From the NCBI GenBank assembly GCA_900768515.1, contig CAAGDG010000053.1, positions 1-26,119 on the forward strand: a stretch of 26,119 nucleotides of DNA, given 5' to 3'. Numbering within the stretch: position 1 is the stretch's first letter; every line of letters begins with the position of its first letter. The notes beneath the pieces are model-generated. The model was not told the origin of the DNA. It ran no database searches and was given only the letters and a program-made list of their open reading frames with translations. This document shows positions 1 to 7,982 of the stretch, piece after piece. The position numbers and the translations under genes were made by a program. Source of the DNA: Lentisphaeria bacterium (GTDB taxonomy: Bacteria > Verrucomicrobiota > Lentisphaeria > Victivallales > Victivallaceae).

Positions 1-642
1 ATCATCGCCATTCTCGCCGCCATGCTGCTGCCGGCCCTGAATCAGGCCCGGGCCAAGGCGCGGACCGCCACCTGCCAGAGCAACCTCAAGCAGATCGGCC
101 TCTATCTGGCGATGTACTCCGATGCCCATGACGGGTATTATCCGCAGTTCGGGGAATCCAGCGGCAAACCGGAACGGTGGGGAAAGGTGATCTCCTCCGA
201 CTCCTCAATCCCCCAGACCCAGATGGGAACCGCGATTCTCCGCTGCTCGAATTACGCTGGATACTCCGACACAAACGACTGGAACTACTTCTCCTACACC
301 TACGCCTTCAATCCGGTTCTCGCCACCGGCTGGTGGAATTCGAGCGCCTGCCCGAAGGTCGACCGGATCCCCCAGTTGACCAAAACCAGCAACGGCTATC
401 TGCCGGACAAAACCGGCCAGACCTCCGACATCCTGATCGTCATCGATTCCCGCAGACTGGACAGCGACCGCCCCTGGTTCCGGATTTCCGGAGAAGGCGG
501 CGTCTATCCCGTCCACAACAACCAGGCCAACGCCGTATTTCTCGACGGACACGTGGATGCGCGCTCCCCGCGGGAACTCTATCTGAAATCCGGCGTTGTC
601 AAATATGTCGACGACGCCTCCGGCAGCTTCATCAACTTGTAA
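1..642 (+). CDS. Type II/IV prepilin-like protein (H-X9-DG type), 5' truncated
   Basis: Only the last 213 residues are present. The reading frame is open from base 1 and begins inside the hydrophobic N-terminal helix (IIAILAAMLLPALNQARAKA), so the prepilin leader and start lie upstream of the window. This helix is characteristic of the very numerous PulG-like pseudopilins of Lentisphaerota and Planctomycetota. After the helix comes CQSNLKQIG, then a Tyr/Trp-rich globular domain, then near the C terminus HNNQANAVFLDGHV, which fits the H-X9-DG motif. The role is inferred to be a membrane-anchored surface or secretion-associated protein; no substrate can be read from the sequence. The next gene, a secreted glycosidase, starts 15 bases after the stop, so the two are probably co-transcribed. 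Family assignment is confident, function is not. Confidence 0.88.
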   Translation: MIAILAAMLLPALNQARAKARTATCQSNLKQIGLYLAMYSDAHDGYYPQFGESSGKPERWGKVISSDSSIPQTQMGTAILRCSNYAGYSDTNDWNYFSYTYAFNPVLATGWWNSSACPKVDRIPQLTKTSNGYLPDKTGQTSDILIVIDSRRLDSDRPWFRISGEGGVYPVHNNQANAVFLDGHVDARSPRELYLKSGVVKYVDDASGSFINL

Positions 643-657
643 CAAGCGGAACTCCTC

Positions 658-3600
658 ATGAAACAGTTTTTCCCCGCCGCCCTCTTTTTGTTCGTCCTTG
701 CCGCCGCAGCAGCAGAGCCGGTGACCCTCTCCGGGAAAGGACGCCTCGTCCTCAACGACGCGCTGCAGATGGAGTGGCGCCACGCCCCCTCCTGGAAAGG
801 GATCGACCTCAAGCAGCCGGAACCAAAATGGAACGGCGACACCATCTCGATTGCCGGAAAGGTTTCTCTCTCGCCGGACCACAAGGCCGCGCTGAATGCC
901 TCCCTCAAAAAACTCTCCGGCAACCGCTGGCACTACCGGGGAACCGCCTCCTTTGAAGGCAGGACCGACTCGGTCAGCATGGAGATCAAGCTGCCGGTCG
1001 CAATCCCGGCCGACCTGGAGATCAGCGGCAAACCGCTCGCCCTGACCGGAGAGAAATCCGATGGCGTCCTCTACGGGACGCTGCGCCACCTCCGGGAGAA
1101 ATCACTCTCGATCGTGGCCGGCGACCTGCTCTTCACGTTCAGCGGCACCTTCCGGGTCAAGGTCAACGATCAGCGGGTCTGGAGCAAGGAGCAGTGTTAC
1201 TCCGTCCATCTGATTCCGGAACTTTCGAAGGACGGCACCGGGGCCGAACTGGAATTTGACATTGCAACCGAACCGCTCAGGAGCATGCCGATTCCGCTCG
1301 GGTCCGCCGCGAACATGGGATTCCGCGACGATACCGCCAACGACGGTCGCGGCGGCTGGACCGATCAAGGCCCCGGGAACGACCTCCGCTGCATGCAGCC
1401 CGGCGATGTGACCTTTTCCGGCATCCGCTTCACGGTCGCGGATCCGGATCGGAACGGCGGCAGGAGCTGCGCGATCCGTTCCAGCCTCCGCGCCTTCCCC
1501 GCGGCGGGAGCGGTCGAGGTCAACAGCGCGGAACCGCACCGGTACCTGTATCTGCTTCACGCGGCGGCGTGGGTACCGCAGGGCGGCGAACCGGTCGGAA
1601 CGGTCGCCGTCACCTACCGGGACTCCTCCCGGCAGGAGTTCCCGGTCCGGGCCGGGGTCGAATGCGGAAACTGGTGGCGGCCGATGCTCGACCTCCCCAA
1701 CGGCCCGATCGCCTGGACCGGGGAGAACGGCAGCGGGAAAGTCGGCCTTTTCGCCTCCGCCTTCCGGCTGGACGCAAAGCCGGTCGCCCGGCTGGAGTTC
1801 CTGCCGGGAAAAGGGGTCTGGATGGTCGCCGCCGCCTCGTTCGCCAATCTGCGCCCCGGAAGAACGGCCGGAAAGCCGATCGTGATTTCGGAGGGGAAGG
1901 AGTGGAAGAAGTACGAGATGCCGCTCCAATACCGGCAGGGTTCACCGATGGACTTCTCCGGCTGGAGCCACGCGCCCGCCGGCAAATACGGGCGTGTCGT
2001 AATCCGGCCCGACGGTCACTTCGCATTCGAGAAAATGCCGGAGCAGCGGGTCCGTTTCTTCGGCACCAACATCTGTCAGCAGCTGGTTGCGCCGACGCAC
2101 GAGGAGGCTGAAATTCTGGCGGAACGGCTCGCCATGGAAGGGTACAACTCGGTCCGGTTCCACCAGTTCGAGAAGTTCATCATGGACTGGTCGAAGGACG
2201 ACACCCTCCACTTCAACCCGGAGTCGCTCGATCGCTTCCAGTACTTCTACGCCAAGCTGCGGGAGAAGGGGATGTACATCACCACCGACGTCTATGCGAC
2301 CCGCCCGATCCGCCCCGGCGACAACATCGCCGAATGCCGCGGCACAACCCGGGACGACTACCGCAAGGTACTTCAATTCTTCTCGGATTCCGCCCTGGAA
2401 AACTGGAAGGAGTACGCCCGCCGCGTCTTCACGCTCCGCAACCCCTACACCGGCGTGAGCATGGCGGAGGATCCGGCGTTCTTCGCGCTCAACCTCGACA
2501 ACGAGGCTCCGGTCTACGCGGTCTGGCAGACGGTGCCGGAACTCCTGCCGCTGATCGCGGAGCGGTACGCCGCGTGGCTGCGCGAAAAGGGAATCTACTC
2601 CGAAAAACTCGCCGCGGAACGCGGAGAGACCTTCTACCGCTTCCTCGCCGAACGCCAGCATGCGGTCATGGCCGAACAGATCCGTTTCCTCCGCGAGGAG
2701 CTCGGCGTCGGCGCCCTCCTGACCAATCTGAACAACAACGCCTCACCCTCGCTGCAGCCCTTCCGGGATACGCTGCCGCTGCTGGACGCCCACATCTACC
2801 ACGACCACCCGAGCTTCCCGATGAACAACTGGAAGCCGCCGGTCGCCTACAGTCAGACCTCGGACATTGCGAACTACGCGGCGGCGATGCGCGGTTCGAT
2901 GCCGGTCCGGATTCCGGGTAAGCCGCTGATCGTCACGGAGATCAACTACTGCTACCCGAACCGGTTCCGCAGTGAAATGGGGGCGGTTGCGGGCGCCTAT
3001 TCCGCGCTTCAGGACTGGGACGGCCTCTATCGCTTCTGTTACGAATTCCGGCGCGAAAACATCTTTTCTCCGAAGGCGCCGGGCTCCTTTTCAACGCTCC
3101 GGGAACCGATTTCACTGCTGACCGAGCGGATCATCTGGTTCCTCTTCGTGCGCGGCGACGTCGCGCCGGCCCCGAACGTTCCGCTCGCCTACATCTGGAA
3201 GTCGGAACGGTACGGCCAGGGATTTCCGCCGGAGTTCTCCCGGCTCGGTCTGATCGGCCGGATCGGTTCGGTTGCCGCCGACAGCCAGTCGGACCGCGTC
3301 CGCAAGGTCGACACCTCCCGGGAGGACTGGATCGCGGAACTCCCGCCGGAGTTCCGGGATGCGGCGGAACGCTTCCGGAAAAAGGCCTCCGTGACCAGCC
3401 TGACCGGGGAGATCGAACTGGATCCCGCGAAGGTGAGTTTGCGGGTCGTGACGCCGAAATCGGAGGTGCTGACCTTCCGCGACGGCGAAGCCCGGGGCCG
3501 TTTCCTCCAGGTGAAAAATGCCAACGATTTCGTCACGGTTTCGGTTCACTCGCTCGACGGAAAACCGCTGGCGGAGAGTCGCGACCTGCTGCTGTTCCAC

Positions 3601-3876
3601 CTGACGGACGCCCTCGCCTCGGAGGCGAATTTCCAGGCTCCGACCCGGAATCTGATGTTCAAGGACGGCAAAAGTCCCATTCTGGTCGCCCGCGGCCGGG
3701 CCGATGTGATGCTGGCGGTCGCGCCCGGCGGGAAGTGGAGTGTCGAAGCGCTCGCAGCGGACGGTTCGGTGATCGCCCCCGTAAAATGCGAATCGGGAAC
3801 GGATGGCATCCGCTTCCCGGTGGAAACCCACCGCCCCGAAGGTACGACCATGATCTACCACCTCACCCGGCAGTGA
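658..3876 (+). CDS. Large secreted clan GH-A glycoside hydrolase (GH5-like TIM barrel)
   Basis: 1072 residues. Residues 1-20 form a Sec-type signal peptide (short basic start, Leu/Ala/Phe core, AAAAAEP cleavage region), so it should be exported. Residues 21-460 are predominantly beta-type and lack a motif I can name. The catalytic barrel starts at RFFGTN (466-471) and continues with YNSVRFHQFE (496-505). The acid/base candidate is E616 in LNLDNE (N615-E616), and the nucleophile candidate is E761 in LIVTEINY, the two-glutamate arrangement of retaining clan GH-A enzymes. Residues after about 930 look like a C-terminal beta domain. The substrate cannot be named; GH5, GH42 or an unassigned GH-A family are possible. 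The ribosome-binding site is weak (GCGGA). It follows the prepilin gene closely and converges with the regulator gene, leaving 30 bases between stops and no clear terminator. Confidence 0.8.
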   Translation: MKQFFPAALFLFVLAAAAAEPVTLSGKGRLVLNDALQMEWRHAPSWKGIDLKQPEPKWNGDTISIAGKVSLSPDHKAALNASLKKLSGNRWHYRGTASFEGRTDSVSMEIKLPVAIPADLEISGKPLALTGEKSDGVLYGTLRHLREKSLSIVAGDLLFTFSGTFRVKVNDQRVWSKEQCYSVHLIPELSKDGTGAELEFDIATEPLRSMPIPLGSAANMGFRDDTANDGRGGWTDQGPGNDLRCMQPGDVTFSGIRFTVADPDRNGGRSCAIRSSLRAFPAAGAVEVNSAEPHRYLYLLHAAAWVPQGGEPVGTVAVTYRDSSRQEFPVRAGVECGNWWRPMLDLPNGPIAWTGENGSGKVGLFASAFRLDAKPVARLEFLPGKGVWMVAAASFANLRPGRTAGKPIVISEGKEWKKYEMPLQYRQGSPMDFSGWSHAPAGKYGRVVIRPDGHFAFEKMPEQRVRFFGTNICQQLVAPTHEEAEILAERLAMEGYNSVRFHQFEKFIMDWSKDDTLHFNPESLDRFQYFYAKLREKGMYITTDVYATRPIRPGDNIAECRGTTRDDYRKVLQFFSDSALENWKEYARRVFTLRNPYTGVSMAEDPAFFALNLDNEAPVYAVWQTVPELLPLIAERYAAWLREKGIYSEKLAAERGETFYRFLAERQHAVMAEQIRFLREELGVGALLTNLNNNASPSLQPFRDTLPLLDAHIYHDHPSFPMNNWKPPVAYSQTSDIANYAAAMRGSMPVRIPGKPLIVTEINYCYPNRFRSEMGAVAGAYSALQDWDGLYRFCYEFRRENIFSPKAPGSFSTLREPISLLTERIIWFLFVRGDVAPAPNVPLAYIWKSERYGQGFPPEFSRLGLIGRIGSVAADSQSDRVRKVDTSREDWIAELPPEFRDAAERFRKKASVTSLTGEIELDPAKVSLRVVTPKSEVLTFRDGEARGRFLQVKNANDFVTVSVHSLDGKPLAESRDLLLFHLTDALASEANFQAPTRNLMFKDGKSPILVARGRADVMLAVAPGGKWSVEALAADGSVIAPVKCESGTDGIRFPVETHRPEGTTMIYHLTRQ

Positions 3877-3906
3877 CCGGGAACCGGAGACGCGGCGGAG
3901 AAAACC

Positions 3907-4950
3907 TCACCGCGAACCCCTGCCGTGCGCCAGACTGGAACCGGCAATGTAGCGCATGGGGTCTCTCCAGTCGTTGCAGAACTGGGCGCCCGACTGAATC
4001 GCGTTGCGCATCTCGTCAAGGAGCCGGCGCATCATCCGGGAGTGGTCGCGCATCATGGTATCGAGCTGCAGCGAACTGCCCTCGACGAATTTCACGCAGT
4101 CGACGGTCAGAATCCGGTACTCCCGCCCCGGCAGGAAGCCGCGGTCGAACATTGCGCCGACCACACCGGAGGAGAGCAGGCGGGTTGAAGTGAAATAGAG
4201 TTTTCCAGGCTGGAGTTCCGCTTCGATTCCGAGCCCGCCGCCCGCACCGAAAGCGCGGCGGTAGGGGAGGAGGATCTCCTTCTCAACCTCGACGTGAAAC
4301 CGGTCGCATCCGGCCCGGAATCCGAGCAGTTTCAGACGGTTCTGCTCCGACTCCTGAAACCCGAGGTAGATGACCGGCGCCCGTTCCCCGGCCAGAACCT
4401 CCGCCGCCAGCATGCAGGAACGGAAGTGATCGATTCCAACGGCCGGAAAGATCCCCGGCAACGGTGAATAATCCCAGAAGATCAGAGGAATTCCCCGCGC
4501 CTTGAGCTCGACGAAACCCGGCAGCAGCTCCCGGATGAAGTGCGGATAACAGAAGACGCCTTCAAAGCCGTCGTGAATCAGCTGAAGAATCAATTCATTC
4601 TGTCCGGCCGACTCCTCGGGAAGATTGAACACCGTGATGTTCTGCGCGTATTCCGGCGCAAGATTGAAGAGCAGACCCGCGTAGAAATCTTCCGCCGCCC
4701 GGCCGGAATCGCTCCGTTCCCAGCAGAGCGCGATCCGGTGAAGTTTCTCCGCCGCCGGTCTCCCGGGCCGCACAAAATAACCGTTGCCGCGAAAGCATTC
4801 AAGCAGACCGCACTCGACCAGCTGCCGCAGTTTCCGGTGGATCCGGCTCTGCGGCACCTGAAACTCCTCCGCCAGTTTCCGTTCACTGGGAAGACGTTTG
4901 CCGGGAGGATAATCCCCCCTCTCGATTTTCTCCTGCAGAATCTCAAGCAT
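3907..4950 (-). CDS. GntR-type transcriptional regulator with LacI/GalR-like sugar-binding domain
   Basis: 347 residues from the ATG at 4950. Residues 1-63 form a GntR winged helix (GDYPPGKRLPSERKLAEEF, then a recognition helix and the GNGYFVRPG wing). The rest resembles a periplasmic-binding-protein-like effector domain of LacI/GalR type (IALCWERS, ...GVFCYPHF..., IPLIFWDYSP, AVGIDHFRSCMLAAEVL). In-frame GTG at 4998 gives a longer protein, but it lies just beside the -10 element TATACT of a good minus-strand promoter, so it would be upstream of the transcript. The ATG at 4950 has GGAGAGAG directly before it and leaves a leader of about 32 bases. It is divergent from the isomerase/GRE operon and most likely controls it in response to a sugar. 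The ligand is unknown. Confidence 0.85.
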   Translation of the reverse strand: MLEILQEKIERGDYPPGKRLPSERKLAEEFQVPQSRIHRKLRQLVECGLLECFRGNGYFVRPGRPAAEKLHRIALCWERSDSGRAAEDFYAGLLFNLAPEYAQNITVFNLPEESAGQNELILQLIHDGFEGVFCYPHFIRELLPGFVELKARGIPLIFWDYSPLPGIFPAVGIDHFRSCMLAAEVLAGERAPVIYLGFQESEQNRLKLLGFRAGCDRFHVEVEKEILLPYRRAFGAGGGLGIEAELQPGKLYFTSTRLLSSGVVGAMFDRGFLPGREYRILTVDCVKFVEGSSLQLDTMMRDHSRMMRRLLDEMRNAIQSGAQFCNDWRDPMRYIAGSSLAHGRGSR

Positions 4951-4988
4951 CTCTCTCTCCGACCGCCTCCTCCGGGTTCTGATCCGAT

Positions 4989-5017
4989 AGTATAGCACGG
5001 CACGCGGATTCCGGCAA
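4989..5017 (-). promoter_or_regulatory. Promoter of the GntR-type regulator gene
   Basis: Read on the minus strand: TTGCCG (5017-5012), 17-base spacer, TATACT (4994-4989). This matches the sigma-70 consensus at 4/6 and 5/6. The start of transcription would fall near 4982. This placement supports the ATG at 4950 over the upstream GTG. Confidence 0.7.
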
Positions 5018-5059
5018 CTGATGCATCAATTTATTTTTTGATTTTTTCAATCCACTCGC

Positions 5060-5088
5060 TTGACAGAGGAGGAATCTTATGGTATAAT
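5060..5088 (+). promoter_or_regulatory. Full-consensus sigma-70 promoter of the isomerase/GRE operon
   Basis: TTGACA at 5060-5065, exactly 17 bases, then TATAAT at 5083-5088: 6/6 and 6/6 matches with optimal spacing. The predicted start is near 5095, about 50 bases before the ATG at 5146. Such a strong core promoter in front of catabolic genes implies that control is by repression, consistent with the divergent GntR-type regulator and the repeats just downstream. Confidence 0.88.
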
Positions 5089-5101
5089 TGTTTTGAAAAC
5101 A

Positions 5102-5131
5102 AAAATCAATTCTAAATATATAAAATCAATT
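5102..5131 (+). promoter_or_regulatory. Candidate operator: two direct repeats AAAATCAATT
   Basis: AAAATCAATT occurs at 5102-5111 and again at 5122-5131, 20 bases apart (about two helical turns), between the predicted transcription start and the ribosome-binding site. A related ATCAATTT lies at 5025-5032 in the middle of the divergent region. Position downstream of a consensus promoter suits a repressor-binding site; the link to the GntR-type protein is inference. Confidence 0.45.
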
Positions 5132-5145
5132 TTGGAGTGTACGTG

Positions 5146-7038
5146 ATGCGACTTTCGATCTTCTCCGATGAGACGGGCATGGATCTGCCGAAGGCGATCC
5201 CGCTGATCCGGAAGTGGAATCTGGGGTATGTCGATCTGCGCGGCGGAATCTTTCAGCGTCCGCTGGAAAAGCTCGACGACAGCCAGTTGCGGGAGGTGAA
5301 GAAACTGCTGGATGACAACCGGCTCAAGGTCGGCTGCCTGCAGTCGTCGTTCGGCAAGGTGCACCTGCCGGACCGGGAACGTCTGGCCGAAGAGGCACGG
5401 AAACTTGACCGGCTCATCCGGGCGTCGGAGATTCTGGAGTGCCGGCTGGTGCGCACCTTCTTCTTCTGGCAGCCGCCGAACGGTCAGGAGAAGGCGGGGA
5501 TCGGCGAACTGGCGACGCGGCCGGATGTGCTGGCGCGGGTGATGGAGCTTTTCCTCCCCTTCGCGGAACAGGCGAAACGGGCCGGTCTGGTCCTTGCGTT
5601 CGAAAACTGCGGCTGCACCAAGGAGGAGTGTTTCCGGATGATCGACGCGCTCGACGTTCCCGGCTGGGGATTCGCCTGGGACCCGAAGAACAGCTGGATG
5701 CACGACAAGGCGGAACGGGAGCAGGACCTCGACGGCTACCTGAAAAAGATGGCGGAACGGACCTGCTGCGTCCACGTCAAATCAACCGGCAGCATCTGGT
5801 TCGCCGACAACTTCGACCCGATTCCCTACGACAGGATTTTCGAAGTTCTCGGTGCGGTCGGATTTGACGGTCCGGTCAGCATCGAGACTCATAACGCCGA
5901 TCCGGCCCTCTCCGGCGCGGAGGCGTGCGAACGGGTGCTGGAAGTGGTCCGGAAGGCGTGGCCCTCCGCCGCGCCCGGAGCACAGCAGGAGCAGTGTTCG
6001 CTCCGGGCGGAGAGCGTCGTCCGCGATTATGCGGACCACCCCGTCCGCTTCGGCGTGGTCGGGCTGGGAATGGGTCACAACCGGGCCGCCGAGATGGTGA
6101 AGACTCCCGGCATCCGGCTGGTCCAGGTCTGCGATCTGCGCGAAGAGCGCTGCCGCCGGAGTTCGGAGGCACTGGGAGTACCCGCCACCCGTGATTTTTC
6201 AGAGATGCTGAAGAACCCGGAGATCGAGGCGGTCATGGTGATGAATGAGACCGGACGCCATGCGGAACTCGCCCTTCAGGCGCTCAACGTCGGCAAACAC
6301 GTGCTGCTGACCAAGCCGATGGAGATCCGCCTCGACCGGTGCGACGAGATGATCGCGCTGGCCGGAAAGAAAAAACTGCTGCTCGGACTGGACCACTGCC
6401 GCCGGCTGCGCCCCTCGGTCCAGTCGCTGAAGGCGGCGGCGGAAGCGGGCTATTTCGGTCGTCCTCTGAGCGTATCGGTGACGCTGAAGGTCAACCGGAC
6501 CATGGAATATTTCCGCGAGAACGGCGGCTGGCGGGGGACCCGGGCGCTCGACGGCGGCGTTCTGAGCAATCAGAGTGTCCACCATCTGGATGAAATTCTG
6601 TACGTCTTCGGAATGCCGGAGGCGGTGCGCTGCGACAGTTGGACCCAGAACCACGCCATCGAGATGGAGGATCTGGCGCTCGCGGTCTGGAAATACGCCG
6701 GCGGAATGGTCGTCAACATCTGCGCCACCACCAGTTATCCGCAACCGAGCTGGTATTACCAGATGGAGCTGCATGGAACGGAGGGCGCCTACCTGCATCG
6801 GGAGGGCGGCCCGGAGAAAGCGCCGATCACCCGCTACTTCAAGGAGAATGCGTGGACGGAGACCCCTCCTTTCCCGCGGGAGTGCCCCTGGCTGAACTCC
6901 ATGGACAGCTTCGCCTCGGCGCTCCGCTGCGGCACCCCGCTGCTGACCACGGCGGAAGAGGGGCGCGACACCGTCCGCGTAATCAGCGCCATGTACGAAT
7001 CCGCCGGACGACGGAACGGCGGCTGGGTCGAACTGTGA
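5146..7038 (+). CDS. Fusion: sugar isomerase/epimerase (xylose isomerase-like) + Gfo/Idh/MocA oxidoreductase
   Basis: 630 residues from ATG 5146, chosen because GGAG at 5134-5137 is 8 bases upstream; the GTG at 5137 overlaps that site. Residues 1 to about 285 are a xylose-isomerase-like TIM barrel with a plausible divalent-metal set E153 (FENCG), D179 (WDPKN), H210 (VHVKS) and E247 (SIETH). Residues from about 300 to 630 are a Gfo/Idh/MocA dehydrogenase: Rossmann loop GLGMGHN (306-312), K390-P391 (TKP, usually EKP) and GGVLSNQSVHHLDE (470-483) with the usual catalytic His region. The frame is continuous, so this is one polypeptide. The two activities are normally separate proteins of sugar or inositol catabolism; the fusion suggests coupled isomerisation and NAD(P)-dependent oxidation. 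Substrate unknown. First gene of a four-gene operon. Confidence 0.9.
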   Translation: MRLSIFSDETGMDLPKAIPLIRKWNLGYVDLRGGIFQRPLEKLDDSQLREVKKLLDDNRLKVGCLQSSFGKVHLPDRERLAEEARKLDRLIRASEILECRLVRTFFFWQPPNGQEKAGIGELATRPDVLARVMELFLPFAEQAKRAGLVLAFENCGCTKEECFRMIDALDVPGWGFAWDPKNSWMHDKAEREQDLDGYLKKMAERTCCVHVKSTGSIWFADNFDPIPYDRIFEVLGAVGFDGPVSIETHNADPALSGAEACERVLEVVRKAWPSAAPGAQQEQCSLRAESVVRDYADHPVRFGVVGLGMGHNRAAEMVKTPGIRLVQVCDLREERCRRSSEALGVPATRDFSEMLKNPEIEAVMVMNETGRHAELALQALNVGKHVLLTKPMEIRLDRCDEMIALAGKKKLLLGLDHCRRLRPSVQSLKAAAEAGYFGRPLSVSVTLKVNRTMEYFRENGGWRGTRALDGGVLSNQSVHHLDEILYVFGMPEAVRCDSWTQNHAIEMEDLALAVWKYAGGMVVNICATTSYPQPSWYYQMELHGTEGAYLHREGGPEKAPITRYFKENAWTETPPFPRECPWLNSMDSFASALRCGTPLLTTAEEGRDTVRVISAMYESAGRRNGGWVEL

Positions 7039-7063
7039 CCGGAACCCGGGGAGGAACGTTCCG

Positions 7064-7975
7064 ATGGCAGTGGAAAAATGGGGGCTGGTGACGTCGGTTC
7101 AACGGTTTTCGCTGAACGACGGCCCCGGAATCAGGACAACGGTGTTTCTGAAGGGGTGCAACCTGCATTGCGCCTGGTGTCACAATCCGGAGACCATCCG
7201 TCCGGAAAACGAACTGCTGGCCGATCCGGCCAGGTGCATCGGCTGCGGTCACTGCACGGAGGTCTGTCCGACCGGAGCGCATGCGAAACTCGGAGAGCGG
7301 ATCATCTTCGACCGGAGTCGCTGTTCCGGCTGCGGGAGCTGTGCACAGATCTGCTTCCCCGGTGCGATGGAGATGGCGGCCCGGCGGCGTTCCGTCGGAG
7401 AAATCCTCGGGGAGATCGCGCAGGATCGGGATTATTATCGCGACTCCGGCGGCGGTGTGACCCTTTCCGGCGGCGAGGTGTTCTGCCAGCCCGGATTCGC
7501 CGAAGCGCTGATCGACGGCTGCCGCGCCGCCGGTTTTCCGGTCGCGGTGGAGACCAATCTCGCCTATCCCTTCGAACCGGTGCGGCCGATTCTTGAAAAG
7601 ACCGATCTGATCATGTTCGACCTGAAACTGTTCGACTCGGAGGCGCATCGGAAGTGGACCGGCTCCGGCAACGGACAGATCCTGGAAAACGCCCGCCGGC
7701 TAGAGGAGCTGGAAATTCCTCTGATCGCCCGCACGCCGCTCGTCCCCGGCGTCACCGATTCCGAGGAGAATATCGAGGCAATCGCCGGTTTTCTCGCCGG
7801 ATTCCGCCGGCTCCGCTGTTATGAACTGTTGAACTTCAATCCGCTGGGCGACCCCAAATACCGGGCGCTTGGACGGGAGAATCCGTTCCGGGAGGCCCGG
7901 CCGCTCCCGCCGGAAAGGGGTGAGACCCTCCGCCGGCTGGCCGCCGGCAGAAATCTTGTAGTGAAAGCGGGGTGA
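7064..7975 (+). CDS. Glycyl-radical enzyme activating enzyme (radical SAM)
   Basis: 303 residues. The radical SAM motif is C32-x3-C36-x2-C39 (GCNLHCAWCHNPE). It is followed by the two-cluster ferredoxin insert typical of activases for non-PFL glycyl radical enzymes: C58/C61/C64/C68 and C87/C90/C93/C97. SLNDGPGIRTTVFLKGC before the first Cys and GGGVTLSGGE in the middle are family signatures; the latter contacts SAM. It would reductively cleave SAM and abstract hydrogen from the conserved Gly of the enzyme encoded 7 bases downstream. The ATG at 7064 has GGGGAGG upstream. It lies 25 bases after the fusion gene and belongs to the same operon. Requires anaerobic conditions. Confidence 0.95.
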   Translation: MAVEKWGLVTSVQRFSLNDGPGIRTTVFLKGCNLHCAWCHNPETIRPENELLADPARCIGCGHCTEVCPTGAHAKLGERIIFDRSRCSGCGSCAQICFPGAMEMAARRRSVGEILGEIAQDRDYYRDSGGGVTLSGGEVFCQPGFAEALIDGCRAAGFPVAVETNLAYPFEPVRPILEKTDLIMFDLKLFDSEAHRKWTGSGNGQILENARRLEELEIPLIARTPLVPGVTDSEENIEAIAGFLAGFRRLRCYELLNFNPLGDPKYRALGRENPFREARPLPPERGETLRRLAAGRNLVVKAG

Positions 7976-7982
7976 CTTAACG

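Noticed and set aside
5025..5131. AT-rich repeats in the divergent region as a CRISPR or origin-like array
   Set aside because: Only two exact 10-base copies and one partial copy, no regular spacers and no replication gene nearby; an operator explains them better.
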